Source of the DNA: Prevotella sp.
Lineage (GTDB): Bacteria; Bacteroidota; Bacteroidia; Bacteroidales; Bacteroidaceae
Direction of reading: 5' to 3'
Assembly: GCA_017623655.1 (NCBI GenBank)
Contig: JAGAON010000005.1
Coordinates: forward strand, 22,594-86,593
Length of the DNA: 64,000 nucleotides
Positions 36,397-44,892 of this stretch are shown piece by piece. Under the pieces are notes generated by a model. It did no database searches. It was not told the origin of the DNA and worked only from the letters and a program-made list of their open reading frames with translations. Both the position numbers and the translations under genes were made by a program. Position 1 is the stretch's first letter. Every line of letters begins with the position of its first letter.

Positions 36397-37014
36397 TTAT
36401 CTGATGAAGTGCATCGGCGTCCATTCCTCCTTCTCCGGCAGGCCGTACCGCTGTTTGCCGAGGGCGATGCTTTTCACGAGGAAGGCCATGTTGCGCCCGA
36501 GGGTGCGCATGGTCTGCAAGCCCTCCACGTCCTGTGCCGCCTCGCCGGGAAGACGTCCGTGGACGGAGTTCCAGTACTGTGACGATGCCACGGGCATTCC
36601 GCAGATGGTGAAATATTTGTTGAGCACGTCGAAGGTGGTGCCGGCACCGCCACGGCGGCATACGGCTACCGCCGCGCCGACCTTCATGGTCTTGTCGAAG
36701 GGGGTGGAGTAGAACAGGCGGTCGAGGAACGACAGCATGGTGCCGGCCGGCGAGGCGTAATATACCGGCGAGCCGATGACCAGTCCGTCGGCCTCCGCGA
36801 ACTTCGGCGCCACTTCGTTTACGATGTCGCTGAAGACGCACTTGCCCGTCTCCTTGCACTTTCCGCAGGCTATGCAGCCGTGTATGTCCTTGTGTCCCAC
36901 GTGTACGGTCTCGGTCTCTATGCCTTCCGCCTCCAGTGTCTTCCGCACCTCGTCAAGCGCGACGGCGGTGTTGCCCTCTTTCCTTGGGCTGCCGTTGATG
37001 ATGAGTACTTTCAT
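36397..37014 (-). CDS. NADPH-dependent FMN reductase/iron-sulfur flavoprotein
   Basis: 205 residues, flavodoxin-like fold. FMN phosphate loop IINGSPRKEGNTAVAL at the N-terminus; a cysteine cluster GCIACGKCKETGKCVF (residues about 51-66) that in iron-sulfur flavoproteins binds a [4Fe-4S] cluster; and GLVIGSPVYYASPAGTMLSFLDRLF, the second FMN-binding loop. The enzyme probably shuttles electrons or reduces quinone-like compounds. It has no obvious partner gene: the upstream glycosyltransferase ends 75 bases away, and downstream comes the ATPase. The AATTATAAATTAT motif is found just upstream (37069-37099). Confidence 0.85.
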   Translation of the reverse strand: MKVLIINGSPRKEGNTAVALDEVRKTLEAEGIETETVHVGHKDIHGCIACGKCKETGKCVFSDIVNEVAPKFAEADGLVIGSPVYYASPAGTMLSFLDRLFYSTPFDKTMKVGAAVAVCRRGGAGTTFDVLNKYFTICGMPVASSQYWNSVHGRLPGEAAQDVEGLQTMRTLGRNMAFLVKSIALGKQRYGLPEKEEWTPMHFIR

Positions 37015-37089
37015 AGTCTATTGTCGTGTTTTGGTTGGTTCGTTATGGCGATGTCAAATGTTTGCGGGTCAATTATAAATTATAAATTG

Positions 37090-38601
37090 TTAATTATAAA
37101 TTCTCCCGCATTCCTCATCCACTCTCCTTATATAGTATCTCCGCATCCATTTCCTTACGTCCTTCACCTCTCCCATCGCCAGACATTCCTGCGGTGTGAT
37201 GCGGCGGTCTATCGTCATGCGGAAGAATCCGCGGCGCAGGTGGCGTGCGTCCCTTGGCAATACCATCGCGGGTCCGTGCTCCACGACGGGCAGTATGTCG
37301 AGGTCCAGCTCGCGGGCTATCCAGAATGCGCCCTGATAGAACGGCAGCACGCTGCCGTCGGGGGAGCGTGTGCCCTCCGGATATATCATGATGCTGTACC
37401 CGCGGCTGACGAGGGAGCGCAGCTTGGGCATCAGCTTGTCCGTGCCCATGGACACGGAGTGGAACTCGGCGTGGCGCAGGGTGAGGCCGAAGAAGGGGTT
37501 GTTATAGACCCAGTCCTTGGTGAGTATCACGATGCGCGGCGACAGTGCCAGCATGGCCATGATGTCGAGCGACGACTGGTGGTTGCAGATTATCATGGCA
37601 GGTTTTTCGAATGTCTCGCCGCGGGGGTTGCGTATGGTGTATCTTACGCCGGGTATGCCGTGGCGTATCATGGTGAAACGGCTGACGAGGTATAGCAGGC
37701 GGTGCAGCTTCCATGTGCGGCGGTCGCCGGACCTGTGCCTTTTCATCACGGCGCAGGTGGCGGGCAGCAGCACGAAGAGGCAGGTGGCGAGGAAGAACAG
37801 CAGCGCGTAGGCGGTGCGTAGTGCGGTCAGTGCGCCGCGCAGCAGCGCAAGGGGCAGGGCGTAACAGACGGCCAGCAGGCAGAGGACGGTGTTGAGGATG
37901 GAGATGCGCATGAAGTCATAGCCCGGCCGGAAGTGCGACACCCGCTCCTCCTTGGGCGGATAATACACGCTGACGGGTGTCTGCACGATGCGCACGCCGT
38001 GCCATGCGGCGAAGACGAGCAGTTCCAGTTCGGCCTCATAGCGTGAGGTCAGCAGGCTGAGGCCGTGCAGCTTGCGCAGAGGGTAGAGGCGGAACCCGCT
38101 CTGGGTGTCACGCAAGCGGCGCAGCGTCTGAACGCAGAACCAGAAGTTGCTGAATGCGTTGGCAAACCTGCTGCCTCCCGACCGCTCCATGCTGTCGAGG
38201 TCTTTGCGCTCGCCCACGATGATGGCTCCGGCGTTGCTGACGTTGGCCCGCAGCATCAGCGGTATGTCTTCGGGAAAGTGCTGGCCGTCGGCGTCGATGG
38301 TGACGGCGTATGCGAAGCCCATGGCCATGGCCTTGCGGAACCCCTGCCGCAAGGCGTTGCCCTTGCCGCTGTTGCGGGGCAGCGTGACGACCGTTATGCC
38401 CTCTATGGCGGAGAGGATGCCCTCGGTGCCGTCGGTGCATCCGTCGTTGACCACGATCACGTCGTGGCACTGCGCCTTGCACCGCTCTATCACATCGCGT
38501 ATGGTGCCCGCGTTGTTGTATGTGGGCACTATGACGCAGATGCCGCGGCGGCGCATACGGCTGCGTTGGTCGTAGGTTATGTCTTTTTCAGCGTCTTGCA
38601 T
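37090..38601 (-). CDS. family 2 glycosyltransferase fused to a lysophospholipid acyltransferase-like domain
   Basis: 503 residues. Residues about 15-240 are a GT2 domain (GICVIVPTYNNAGTIRDVI, VVNDGCTDGTEGIL, the D-x-D-type VTIDADGQHFPEDIP). One or two membrane segments near 250-285 (LALLRGALTALRTAYALLFFLATCLFVLL) join it to a PlsC-type acyltransferase (about 320-490) with NHQSSLDIMAML, the H(X4)D catalytic motif, and IYPEGTRSPDG. This fusion is a hallmark of aryl-polyene and flexirubin clusters in Bacteroidetes, where it is thought to build the glycolipid anchor. It overlaps the dehydratase gene upstream by 25 bases. Confidence 0.9.
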   Translation of the reverse strand: MQDAEKDITYDQRSRMRRRGICVIVPTYNNAGTIRDVIERCKAQCHDVIVVNDGCTDGTEGILSAIEGITVVTLPRNSGKGNALRQGFRKAMAMGFAYAVTIDADGQHFPEDIPLMLRANVSNAGAIIVGERKDLDSMERSGGSRFANAFSNFWFCVQTLRRLRDTQSGFRLYPLRKLHGLSLLTSRYEAELELLVFAAWHGVRIVQTPVSVYYPPKEERVSHFRPGYDFMRISILNTVLCLLAVCYALPLALLRGALTALRTAYALLFFLATCLFVLLPATCAVMKRHRSGDRRTWKLHRLLYLVSRFTMIRHGIPGVRYTIRNPRGETFEKPAMIICNHQSSLDIMAMLALSPRIVILTKDWVYNNPFFGLTLRHAEFHSVSMGTDKLMPKLRSLVSRGYSIMIYPEGTRSPDGSVLPFYQGAFWIARELDLDILPVVEHGPAMVLPRDARHLRRGFFRMTIDRRITPQECLAMGEVKDVRKWMRRYYIRRVDEECGRIYN

Positions 38602-38972
38602 GTCAGTGACATCTTTGCGTTTATGTTGTCATGGCTTCTTACCGTCACCCGGAAGGCCACCGTGTCGCCGTCGGTGGTGACGTGTGACAGGACGTACTCC
38701 ACCTCCTCCGTGGTGTCGGGGGATACGGGCGACAGGAACTTCGCGCTCCTTATTGCCGTCAGTTGCAGCCTGCGTCCGGTCGCCTTTTCGGCCAACCGCT
38801 CCGCTATCTGCACCATGCACGAGCCCGGCATGACGGGGTGTCCGGGGAAATGCGCCGCGAATATCCCGGCAAGCAGCTCTCCCGGCAGTCCCTCCGCCGT
38901 CCCGTTCCGGGTTGTGGAGGAGGTCAGTGACAGCGGGAACACATATTCGTTATCTGTCGTGTGTGAAGGCAT
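38577..38972 (-). CDS. hotdog-fold 3-hydroxyacyl-ACP dehydratase-like protein
   Basis: 131 residues. The FabZ/ApeI-type motif is present in IFAAHFPGHPVMPGSCMVQIAE, where the histidine of HFPGHPVMPG is the expected catalytic residue; the following helix QIAERLAEKATG and a central sheet (LQLTAIRSAKFLSPVSP) fit the fold. It should dehydrate 3-hydroxyacyl intermediates on a carrier protein. It overlaps the glycosyltransferase-acyltransferase gene. A 118-base gap containing an inverted GGACGCACC repeat separates it from the small exported protein gene upstream. Confidence 0.85.
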   Translation of the reverse strand: MPSHTTDNEYVFPLSLTSSTTRNGTAEGLPGELLAGIFAAHFPGHPVMPGSCMVQIAERLAEKATGRRLQLTAIRSAKFLSPVSPDTTEEVEYVLSHVTTDGDTVAFRVTVRSHDNINAKMSLTCKTLKKT

Positions 38973-38997
38973 GGTTTCGGTTGTTGGTGTTCATCCT

Positions 38998-39071
38998 TGT
39001 AGGGACGCACCTTGGTGCGTCCGTTTTCGCATGATTGTCTGTTGCCGGACGCACCAAGGTGCGTCCCTACA
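38998..39071. repeat. 26-bp inverted repeat of the GGACGCACC family inside the operon
   Basis: Arms 38998-39023 and 39046-39071 are perfect inverted copies with a 22-base spacer. Each carries GGACGCACCAAGGTGCGTCC (or its complement). The element sits between two genes of the polyene-like set and could fold in the transcript. Confidence 0.85.
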
Positions 39072-39090
39072 TCGCGGTTGTTGCGTCCGT

Positions 39091-39486
39091 TTATGGGGAG
39101 GGTTTATGACCGTTTTGTTTCTCTTCGTCACCATTCTCCGCCCTCCCCCCGGGGAGGGAAGGGGAGGGGGCTACTATTTTTCGCAGTTCCTTCCTTATCC
39201 TTTTCCTTATATACCACTTGTCGAGCGGTGCGGTGACGCTCACCAGCCGCAGTTTCTTCGTCTTGGGGGAGTAGGTGAAATCCACGTATGACACGCCGAA
39301 CTCGTTTACTATGCTGGCCTTTATCAGCCCCTCCTCCATCAGCATCAGGCAGACGCCGGTGAGCCTTGCGCGGCCGAGGTTCAGCTCAACGTTGTGCCGG
39401 GTGCGCTCACCTTCCGCCTCGGGCAGCCGCCGGGCGGCAGCCGTGAGGGTGAGAAACAGCAGCAGGGTGAGGATGGTGTGGCGCAT
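39091..39486 (-). CDS. small exported protein of the polyene-like gene set
   Basis: 131 residues from the ATG at 39486 (a GTG two codons upstream is less likely). A signal peptide (LTLLLFLTLTAAARR) is followed by a domain that I do not recognise by name: NVELNLGRARLTGVCLMLMEEG, then VNEFGVSYVDFTYSPKTKKLRL and a basic helix RKRIRKELRKI. The C-terminal 25 residues are low-complexity. It lies 4-10 bases after the LolA-like gene and is very likely co-transcribed. Small periplasmic proteins of this size are a usual part of aryl-polyene clusters. Confidence 0.7.
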   Translation of the reverse strand: MRHTILTLLLFLTLTAAARRLPEAEGERTRHNVELNLGRARLTGVCLMLMEEGLIKASIVNEFGVSYVDFTYSPKTKKLRLVSVTAPLDKWYIRKRIRKELRKIVAPSPSLPGGRAENGDEEKQNGHKPSP

Positions 39487-39495
39487 AGGCACAGG

Positions 39496-40116
39496 TTATT
39501 TGACGGCGAACTCCGCCGCGTTTATGGCGGTGTTGGCCTTTGCGTTCTTCAATACTATCTCCGTCCGGTCGCCGTTCTTCTCGTACATCGTGACCTTTGT
39601 GACCATCGATGTGCGGCTGTCGAACGTCAGCACGATGCGTGTGAACACCGCCTTCAGCTCCTTCTTCTGCGGTATGAGCGTGGCGGTGCAGGTGTTCCGC
39701 GCCGTTGTCATGCTCACCTTGAAGCTCTTTTTGTCGGTGAGGCAGTCGCCGACCACGCTGCTCATCATGATGCGGGCAATCTCCCGGAACATCTTGTTGC
39801 GGTTCACGTCCACCACGTCGCTGCGGTTTCCCTTCTTCATCAGCACGCTGTTGCCGTTGAGGATGAAGGTATAGGCGTAGGGCGAGGTGTATTCCCACCG
39901 CAGCTTGTCGCTCTGCCGGTAGCGCATCCTGCCCGTGGAGACCATCTTCTCGCCGAGCATCTTGAGGTGTTTTGTCTGCACAAAGTCAGCCTGCATCGAC
40001 TTCATGGCCGCCGCCGAGCGGCTTATCCGCTCTATGGCCTGCCGTTCCTGCGCCGTCTGTGCCGTGCCGGTTATGGCGGCAAGGCATATCAGCAGTATGT
40101 AAATGTATCGTTTCAT
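39496..40116 (-). CDS. LolA-like periplasmic lipoprotein-carrier protein
   Basis: 206 residues from the ATG at 40116, which overlaps the stop of the upstream SMR-like gene (ATGA) and places the signal peptide (YIYILLICLAAITGTAQTA) at the N-terminus. The core fits LolA: MKSMQADFVQTKHLKMLGEKM, then GRMRYRQSDKLRWEYTSPYAYTFILNG and VFTRIVLTFDSR. In polyene and flexirubin clusters an outer-membrane carrier of this type is thought to move the lipid to the outer membrane. The housekeeping LolA gene of the genome is expected elsewhere. Confidence 0.85.
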   Translation of the reverse strand: MKRYIYILLICLAAITGTAQTAQERQAIERISRSAAAMKSMQADFVQTKHLKMLGEKMVSTGRMRYRQSDKLRWEYTSPYAYTFILNGNSVLMKKGNRSDVVDVNRNKMFREIARIMMSSVVGDCLTDKKSFKVSMTTARNTCTATLIPQKKELKAVFTRIVLTFDSRTSMVTKVTMYEKNGDRTEIVLKNAKANTAINAAEFAVK

Positions 40117-40460
40117 CTTGCTATCATTACGCATCCTGTCATTATGAGCAGCACCCCGAGCCACTTCGTCCAGTCAACCGTCTCATGGAAGAAAACCATT
40201 GCGGCCGCCATGCCGAAGACGTAGCTGAGCGACCCCAGCGGGTATGCCGCGCTGAGGGGGAAGTGCCTTATGATATACATCCACAGCAGTCCCGCCGCCG
40301 CGAAGCACAGTCCGCACAGCGCGAACCATCCGTTGAGCAGCACGCTGCGCCAGAATGCGGCCGTCCAGCCGAACGGTTCCATGCGCACGAGAGCCGTTTT
40401 CAGCAGCACCTGACCCATGGCCAGCAGCAGGCTTTGGAGTAGTGAGAGGGGGAGAAGCAT
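40113..40460 (-). CDS. SMR/EamA-like small membrane transporter
   Basis: 115 residues, four hydrophobic segments: LLPLSLLQSLLLAMGQVLL, WFALCGLCFAAAGLLWMY, YPLGSLSYVFGMAAAMVF and WLGVLLIMTGCVMIA. This is the size and pattern of ArnE/ArnF- or EmrE-type proteins that flip lipid-linked or amphipathic molecules. It is coupled by overlap to the LolA-like gene. The stretch to the ketosynthase gene upstream (117 bases) is C-rich with CCCCGGGGAGGG motifs. It might flip the glycolipid intermediate; this is inference. Confidence 0.75.
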   Translation of the reverse strand: MLLPLSLLQSLLLAMGQVLLKTALVRMEPFGWTAAFWRSVLLNGWFALCGLCFAAAGLLWMYIIRHFPLSAAYPLGSLSYVFGMAAAMVFFHETVDWTKWLGVLLIMTGCVMIAR

Positions 40461-40577
40461 AATAATGACGGCCCCCTCCCCGTCCCTCCCCGGGGGGAGG
40501 GTATGAGTATGGGACTGAGGGTCTTGTTTTTATCTTTATATTTATAGTTCTTTATATATGTGTTCCGCGTTTACCCG

Positions 40578-42362
40578 CTATTGGTATTCACTCCCTCCCC
40601 CCGGGGAGGGTCGGGGAGGGGCTAATAACACGCTCCTCGAATACACCTCACGGGGTGCTTCCACGCCCAGTCTCTCGCAGAAACTGCGGAACAGCGGCGT
40701 TGCCTCGTCGTGGCATTCCACCAGCACCGTCCTCGCCTTGCCGGTGGCTATCAGCCGCCGTGCGTCACTCATGGCACGGCTCATGGAGTCCCTGCCCTGC
40801 GTGTAGGTTATGTTGTAGCCGTGGCAACGGGTGCGTATGGCTATCGCGCTGCCTACGGTGTTGTGCGTGCTCTGCATGAAGAGCGTGGGCTTGAGCAGCT
40901 CCTCGCCGTTGTCGCACATATCCGTCAGGAACCTTTCGCTCGTCTCCAGCATGCCGTATGCGGTTGCCGTTATGATGGCGTCGGGCGTCTCCACCCCGCC
41001 TTGCCGCAACGCGGCGAGAGCCGTCATGGTGGCGGCCTTCATCAGTTTTCCCATGCGCCGCGCCTCCATCGGCGGTATGAAGTCACGGCAGTCTTTCAGT
41101 TGCTCCACGCTGTCGATGGTCACGTCCGCCGTCACCACCGCCTCCGCGTGCCGCGGCTGCTGCGTGCCGCTGCTCCCGTGCGGCTCGCGGCACAGCACGA
41201 TGGAACTGTCATTGCCGCCGAAACCGAAGGAGTTGCACATCACGTTGTCTATCCTCACGCCGCTCATGCCCATGGACGGCGTGACGCATTCCGCGTCTTT
41301 CTCGCGCCATCCCGCATTGCCCGGCACGAAACCGTGGCGCATGGCCAGTATGCTTATCACCGTCTCTATCGCCCCCGACGCCGACGTGGTGTGGCCGGTG
41401 AGGCCTTTCGTGCTTGACACGGCGGGCATCCCGTCGCCGAACACACGCCTCAGCGCCGCGCTTTCGCTGGCGTCGTTGTTGGGAGTTCCCGTGCCGTGGG
41501 CGTTGACATACTGTATGTCCGAGGGTTGCAGACCCGCCGAGCGCAACGCTTCCGTCATGGCGAGGAACGCCCCCTCGCCGTCATCGGACGATGCCGTCTG
41601 GTGGAACGCGTCGCACCTGTTGCCGTAACCGCCCACGAACGCTTGTGCCCTGCCGTCTCCGCCGCCTTTCTCCAGCACCACGAACGCGGCTCCCTCGCCG
41701 AGGTTCAGGCCGGCGCGTGACTTGTCGAAAGGCCGGCACACGTCATGGTCAAGTATCATCAGCGTGTTGAACCCGTTGAGGTGGAAGCGGCTCAGCGCCT
41801 CCGTCCCGCCGGCTATCACCACGTCGGCCTCGCCGTTGGCCAGCATTTCGCAGCCCACGATGATGGCGTTCACCGCCGCCGAGCAGGCTGTTGACACGGT
41901 GCATACCTCGCAGCCGTCCAGCCCCGACAGCCTCGCTATCTCCTCCGTGCAGCTGCCGCAGTCGTGCCGGCGCACATACGTCAAGGCCTTGTCGTCGGTA
42001 CGCATGAGGGGAAACAGCCGCTCCGTCACGTCCATGCCGCCCACCGTGGTGCCCGACAGCAGTGCCACCCTGCGGCCTTTCAGCCCCTCCGGCGTAAGAC
42101 CCGCATCCTGCAACGCCTGCCTCACGGCCACGGCACCTAACAGCGTGGTGCGGCTCACCACACTGTCCGTGCTGATGCCCAACAGTGTTTTCAGCTCGTC
42201 GTCGCTGAGGCTCACCTCACCCACGGGCAGCTCCGTATGCGAGGACTGCAGATGGCGCATCCTCCCGATGCCTGACCTGCCGTTGCGCAGCGCGTCCAGC
42301 ACCTGCCCCGTGTCGTTGCCGATGGCGCACAGCACGCCCATTCCTGTAACCGCCGCGCCCAT
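40578..42362 (-). CDS. fused beta-ketoacyl-ACP synthase with second KS-like domain
   Basis: 594 residues from the ATG at 42362, overlapping the stop of the acyl carrier gene (ATGA). Residues about 1-400 are a complete FabF-type ketosynthase: nucleophile cysteine in VCTVSTACSAAVNAI, histidine in VNAHGTGTPNNDAS and histidine in KGLTGHTTSASG, followed by NSFGFGGNDSSIVL. The remaining 190 residues match the N-terminal-type KS-like domain found as a separate protein in aryl-polyene clusters (IPPMEARRMGKLMKAATMTAL, PTLFMQSTHNTVGSAIAI), which lacks an active cysteine and may set chain length. The fusion of the two is notable. The last residues (LAPPRPSPGGGSEYQ) are a low-complexity tail read from C-rich DNA. 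Confidence 0.9.
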   Translation of the reverse strand: MGAAVTGMGVLCAIGNDTGQVLDALRNGRSGIGRMRHLQSSHTELPVGEVSLSDDELKTLLGISTDSVVSRTTLLGAVAVRQALQDAGLTPEGLKGRRVALLSGTTVGGMDVTERLFPLMRTDDKALTYVRRHDCGSCTEEIARLSGLDGCEVCTVSTACSAAVNAIIVGCEMLANGEADVVIAGGTEALSRFHLNGFNTLMILDHDVCRPFDKSRAGLNLGEGAAFVVLEKGGGDGRAQAFVGGYGNRCDAFHQTASSDDGEGAFLAMTEALRSAGLQPSDIQYVNAHGTGTPNNDASESAALRRVFGDGMPAVSSTKGLTGHTTSASGAIETVISILAMRHGFVPGNAGWREKDAECVTPSMGMSGVRIDNVMCNSFGFGGNDSSIVLCREPHGSSGTQQPRHAEAVVTADVTIDSVEQLKDCRDFIPPMEARRMGKLMKAATMTALAALRQGGVETPDAIITATAYGMLETSERFLTDMCDNGEELLKPTLFMQSTHNTVGSAIAIRTRCHGYNITYTQGRDSMSRAMSDARRLIATGKARTVLVECHDEATPLFRSFCERLGVEAPREVYSRSVLLAPPRPSPGGGSEYQ

Positions 42363-42622
42363 CACTTCCTGCGGTTCTCCGCCACGTAGCCGGCCATTGT
42401 CCTCACGCTCCTGAATATCTCCTTGCCCTCCGCGGCGTTAGCAAGGCGTATGCCGTAGTTCTTCTCCATGAGAACAATCAGCTCCAGCGCGTCGATGGAG
42501 TCCAGTCCTATGCCCTCCTCGCCGAAAAGCGGCGCGTCGGCGTCAAACTCCTCCATGGTAAGCTCTTCAAGGTTCAATGCCTCCTTTATCTGTTTTTTCA
42601 GTTCGTCAATAAGTTCTTCCAT
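42362..42622 (-). CDS. acyl carrier protein, first gene of the polyene-like operon
   Basis: 86 residues from the ATG at 42622 (GTG at 42625 is less likely). Acidic four-helix protein with the phosphopantetheine serine in EEGIGLDSIDALELIVL, the canonical DS[IL] motif, and a following helix MEKNYGIRLAN. It is the second carrier protein of the region and is coupled by overlap to the ketosynthase gene, so it most likely carries the growing chain. A good promoter lies about 55-85 bases upstream. Confidence 0.9.
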   Translation of the reverse strand: MEELIDELKKQIKEALNLEELTMEEFDADAPLFGEEGIGLDSIDALELIVLMEKNYGIRLANAAEGKEIFRSVRTMAGYVAENRRK

Positions 42623-42677
42623 CACTGTTTTTCCTATGGTTTGTTGTCTTTTTTATACAAAAAATGCTTATCTTATG

Positions 42678-42708
42678 CAAAGATAAGGTATATAGAACAA
42701 AAAAACAA
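42678..42708 (-). promoter_or_regulatory. promoter of the acyl-carrier/ketosynthase operon
   Basis: On the minus strand TTG (42708-42706), 20 bases, then TATCTTTG (42685-42678). It fits the Bacteroidetes consensus and would start the transcript about 45-50 bases before the carrier ATG. Confidence 0.7.
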
Positions 42709-42784
42709 GGAAACAATGGTTTAAGATAGTTAACGGGGTATTAAAAGATGTAAAAACAATCAGATGCTGATTACCCGGTGAAAG

Positions 42785-42839
42785 GGTGCTGTTTACACTG
42801 CAATCAGGTGCAGATTACCGTGTAAACAGCACCTGATTG
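42785..42839. repeat. two alternative, mutually exclusive hairpins
   Basis: GGTGCTGTTTACAC (42785-42798) pairs with GTGTAAACAGCACC (42820-42833); CAATCAGGTGC (42801-42811) pairs with GCACCTGATTG (42829-42839). The two stems share bases 42829-42833, so only one can form at a time. This is one copy of a degenerate element seen also near 15598, 36262 and 49160. The surrounding 42623-43025 region contains no gene I can support. Confidence 0.55.
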
Positions 42840-43025
42840 CGGAGGGTGTGATTTGCCTTGTTTTGTAAGGATGGAGATGTTTTTCCACAAACAACCGAAT
42901 AATATCGTCACAAATCACCGAAAAATCGCCACAAATCACCGAAAAGCGGCAGATTCCCTCATACAAAAAATTGCGGCATCCCACGTCCTCACGTTGTGTG
43001 AAGGTCTGGTATGCCGCAATGAAAG

Positions 43026-43099
<74 letters not shown>

Positions 43100-43196
43100 T
43101 TGATGACGTTTCTCCGTTGTCTGCGTGCAAAATTACGAATAAAAATCCGATTACGCAACATTTCCGGCGTATTTTTTTAGTTTGTCCGGTATTGTC

Positions 43197-43589
43197 TTAT
43201 TCCAAAATACGTTTTATCTTTTCCACAAGGCCTTTGTCTGCGGGAAGCCAGTTCACGCTGTCCAGTTCGTCAGCCCCCAGCCACTGTGCCGCCTCATGTT
43301 CTTTCAGTGTGAGTGAGCCGCTTTCCACATGACACCAGAAACAGTGCATCGTTAAATGGAATGACGGATAGTCCCATTCAACGGTGGTGACCAGTCGTTC
43401 CACTGCGACTTGTGTTTCCAGCTCTTCCCATATTTCACGCCGCAGCGTCTCTTCGGGCGTTTCCCCGGGTTCCATCTTCCCGCCGGGGAACTCCCAGAAG
43501 TCTTTGAAGTCGCCGTACCCCCGTTGTGTGGCGAATATCTGCCCCTCGTTGTTGTGTATGATTGCCGCCGCGACTTCTATATGTTTCAT
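43197..43589 (-). CDS. NUDIX hydrolase, MutT-like, third gene of the restriction-modification operon
   Basis: 130 residues from the ATG at 43589, which overlaps the methyltransferase stop (ATGA). The NUDIX box is complete: GGKMEPGETPEETLRREI then WEELET. Both ends fit MutT/CTP-pyrophosphohydrolase-like enzymes that cleave (d)NTPs, including oxidised forms; DYPSFHLTMHCFWC and DELDSVNWLPAD are typical of the family. Translational coupling to a DNA methyltransferase is unusual and may be significant, for example to sanitise modified nucleotides, or may be simple gene packing. Confidence 0.9.
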   Translation of the reverse strand: MKHIEVAAAIIHNNEGQIFATQRGYGDFKDFWEFPGGKMEPGETPEETLRREIWEELETQVAVERLVTTVEWDYPSFHLTMHCFWCHVESGSLTLKEHEAAQWLGADELDSVNWLPADKGLVEKIKRILE

Positions 43590-44890
43590 GGTGTATGGAC
43601 AGTCAATGATCTTACTTTGTCGCAAATCTGTTTTACTGCCTCTGAACAATTGTAAGTGGTTGATGGCTCCACTTCTTGGATGTCGTTGAATAATCTGATT
43701 AGTGACCTGCCTACTGCCCATGCAAGGTTTACAGGCACAGCGTTGCCGATTTGCTTATACTTGTCGCTTATTGTCCCGGTAAAAAGCCATTTGTCAGGGA
43801 AGGTCTGTACTCTTGCGTATTCTCTTACAGTCAGCGGCCTCGTTTCCAGAGGATGGCAGCGCTCTGTCTGTTTTTGGCAAGGAGAACAGGTTAATGTCAG
43901 TGACGGTTCGTCAAGAGAAAGTCGGCGTGCCATACCGGTCTTTCCTCCACCTAAAAGCCAGCTGCCTCCCATATATTCCTTAGCCACATCTTCGGGTAGG
44001 TTACGCCAATTACCGCCTTGCGGGACGAGTTTCAGGACGTTTTTCTTTTTGGGCGGGTATTTTACTCCTTCGGAGTTAGGAACGTCTGTGTCGAAGATAA
44101 CGCTCTTGTAAAGAGCTTCACGCAATGTAAGTACGCGAGAATAAGGTGACGGCCAATGGAACTGGACTTTTTCCGCCAGATCATTTCTAATGGCAATAAG
44201 GATAAGCCTCTCGCGCTTTTGCGGGACTTGGTACATGATGGCTTTTAGTACGCGAGGTTCGACAAGCGTATAATTAAGTTCTGCTATGGTATTTTTTATA
44301 GTGCTGAAGGTGCGTCCGTTGTCGTGTGATGTTAGTCCCTTAACGTTTTCGCACATAAATACTTTTGGGTTAATTTCCTTTACGGCTCTTGCCAGTTCAA
44401 AGAAAAGTGTACCTCTTGTATCATTGAATCCGCCTTGCTTTCCTGCGTATGAAAATGCTTGGCATGGAAAACCGCCTGACAGGAAATCAACTTTGTTACG
44501 TAACGGCGTAAAATCGATATTCCGTACATCATCCTCTATAATGTTCCAGTCAGGACGATTTTGGCGTAGAGTTTCACACGCCGCTTTGTCGAATTCATTT
44601 AGCAGCACATGATTGAATCCTGCCAAGGACATGCCAAGGGCAAGACCTCCTCCTCCTGCGAAAAGTTCTACTGAGGTATATTTACGGAGAGGTATGATGT
44701 TCCATTCTTCGTTCCAACGGCTATTGAGCATAGCGTTAACTTCCGGGACAGAGTCAAGTTCCTCCAAATAGAATCCTTTGACACCGTTTTGGGTTTGTGA
44801 AGGGAAAACTCCTTTTTCTGCCCATTTCTGTGCCGTGGCGTTTGAAGTCCCTATTAGAGCGGCAAAGTTATTTTCTGATATAAATTGCAT
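43586..44890 (-). CDS. DNA (cytosine-5) methyltransferase of a type II system
   Basis: 434 residues. An N-terminal helix-turn-helix-like segment (residues about 1-50, NFAALIGTSNATAQKWAEKG) precedes a complete C5-methyltransferase core: motif I TSVELFAGGGGLALGMSL, motif IV with the catalytic Cys in SGGFPCQAFSYAG, motif VI MCENVKGL, motif VIII (QKRERLILIA), and motif X (IGNAVPVNLAWAVG). The N-terminal extension may bind its own promoter. It is 2 bases after the restriction gene and overlaps the NUDIX gene. Recognition sequence cannot be read from the protein. Confidence 0.92.
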   Translation of the reverse strand: MQFISENNFAALIGTSNATAQKWAEKGVFPSQTQNGVKGFYLEELDSVPEVNAMLNSRWNEEWNIIPLRKYTSVELFAGGGGLALGMSLAGFNHVLLNEFDKAACETLRQNRPDWNIIEDDVRNIDFTPLRNKVDFLSGGFPCQAFSYAGKQGGFNDTRGTLFFELARAVKEINPKVFMCENVKGLTSHDNGRTFSTIKNTIAELNYTLVEPRVLKAIMYQVPQKRERLILIAIRNDLAEKVQFHWPSPYSRVLTLREALYKSVIFDTDVPNSEGVKYPPKKKNVLKLVPQGGNWRNLPEDVAKEYMGGSWLLGGGKTGMARRLSLDEPSLTLTCSPCQKQTERCHPLETRPLTVREYARVQTFPDKWLFTGTISDKYKQIGNAVPVNLAWAVGRSLIRLFNDIQEVEPSTTYNCSEAVKQICDKVRSLTVHTP

Positions 44891-44892
44891 TA

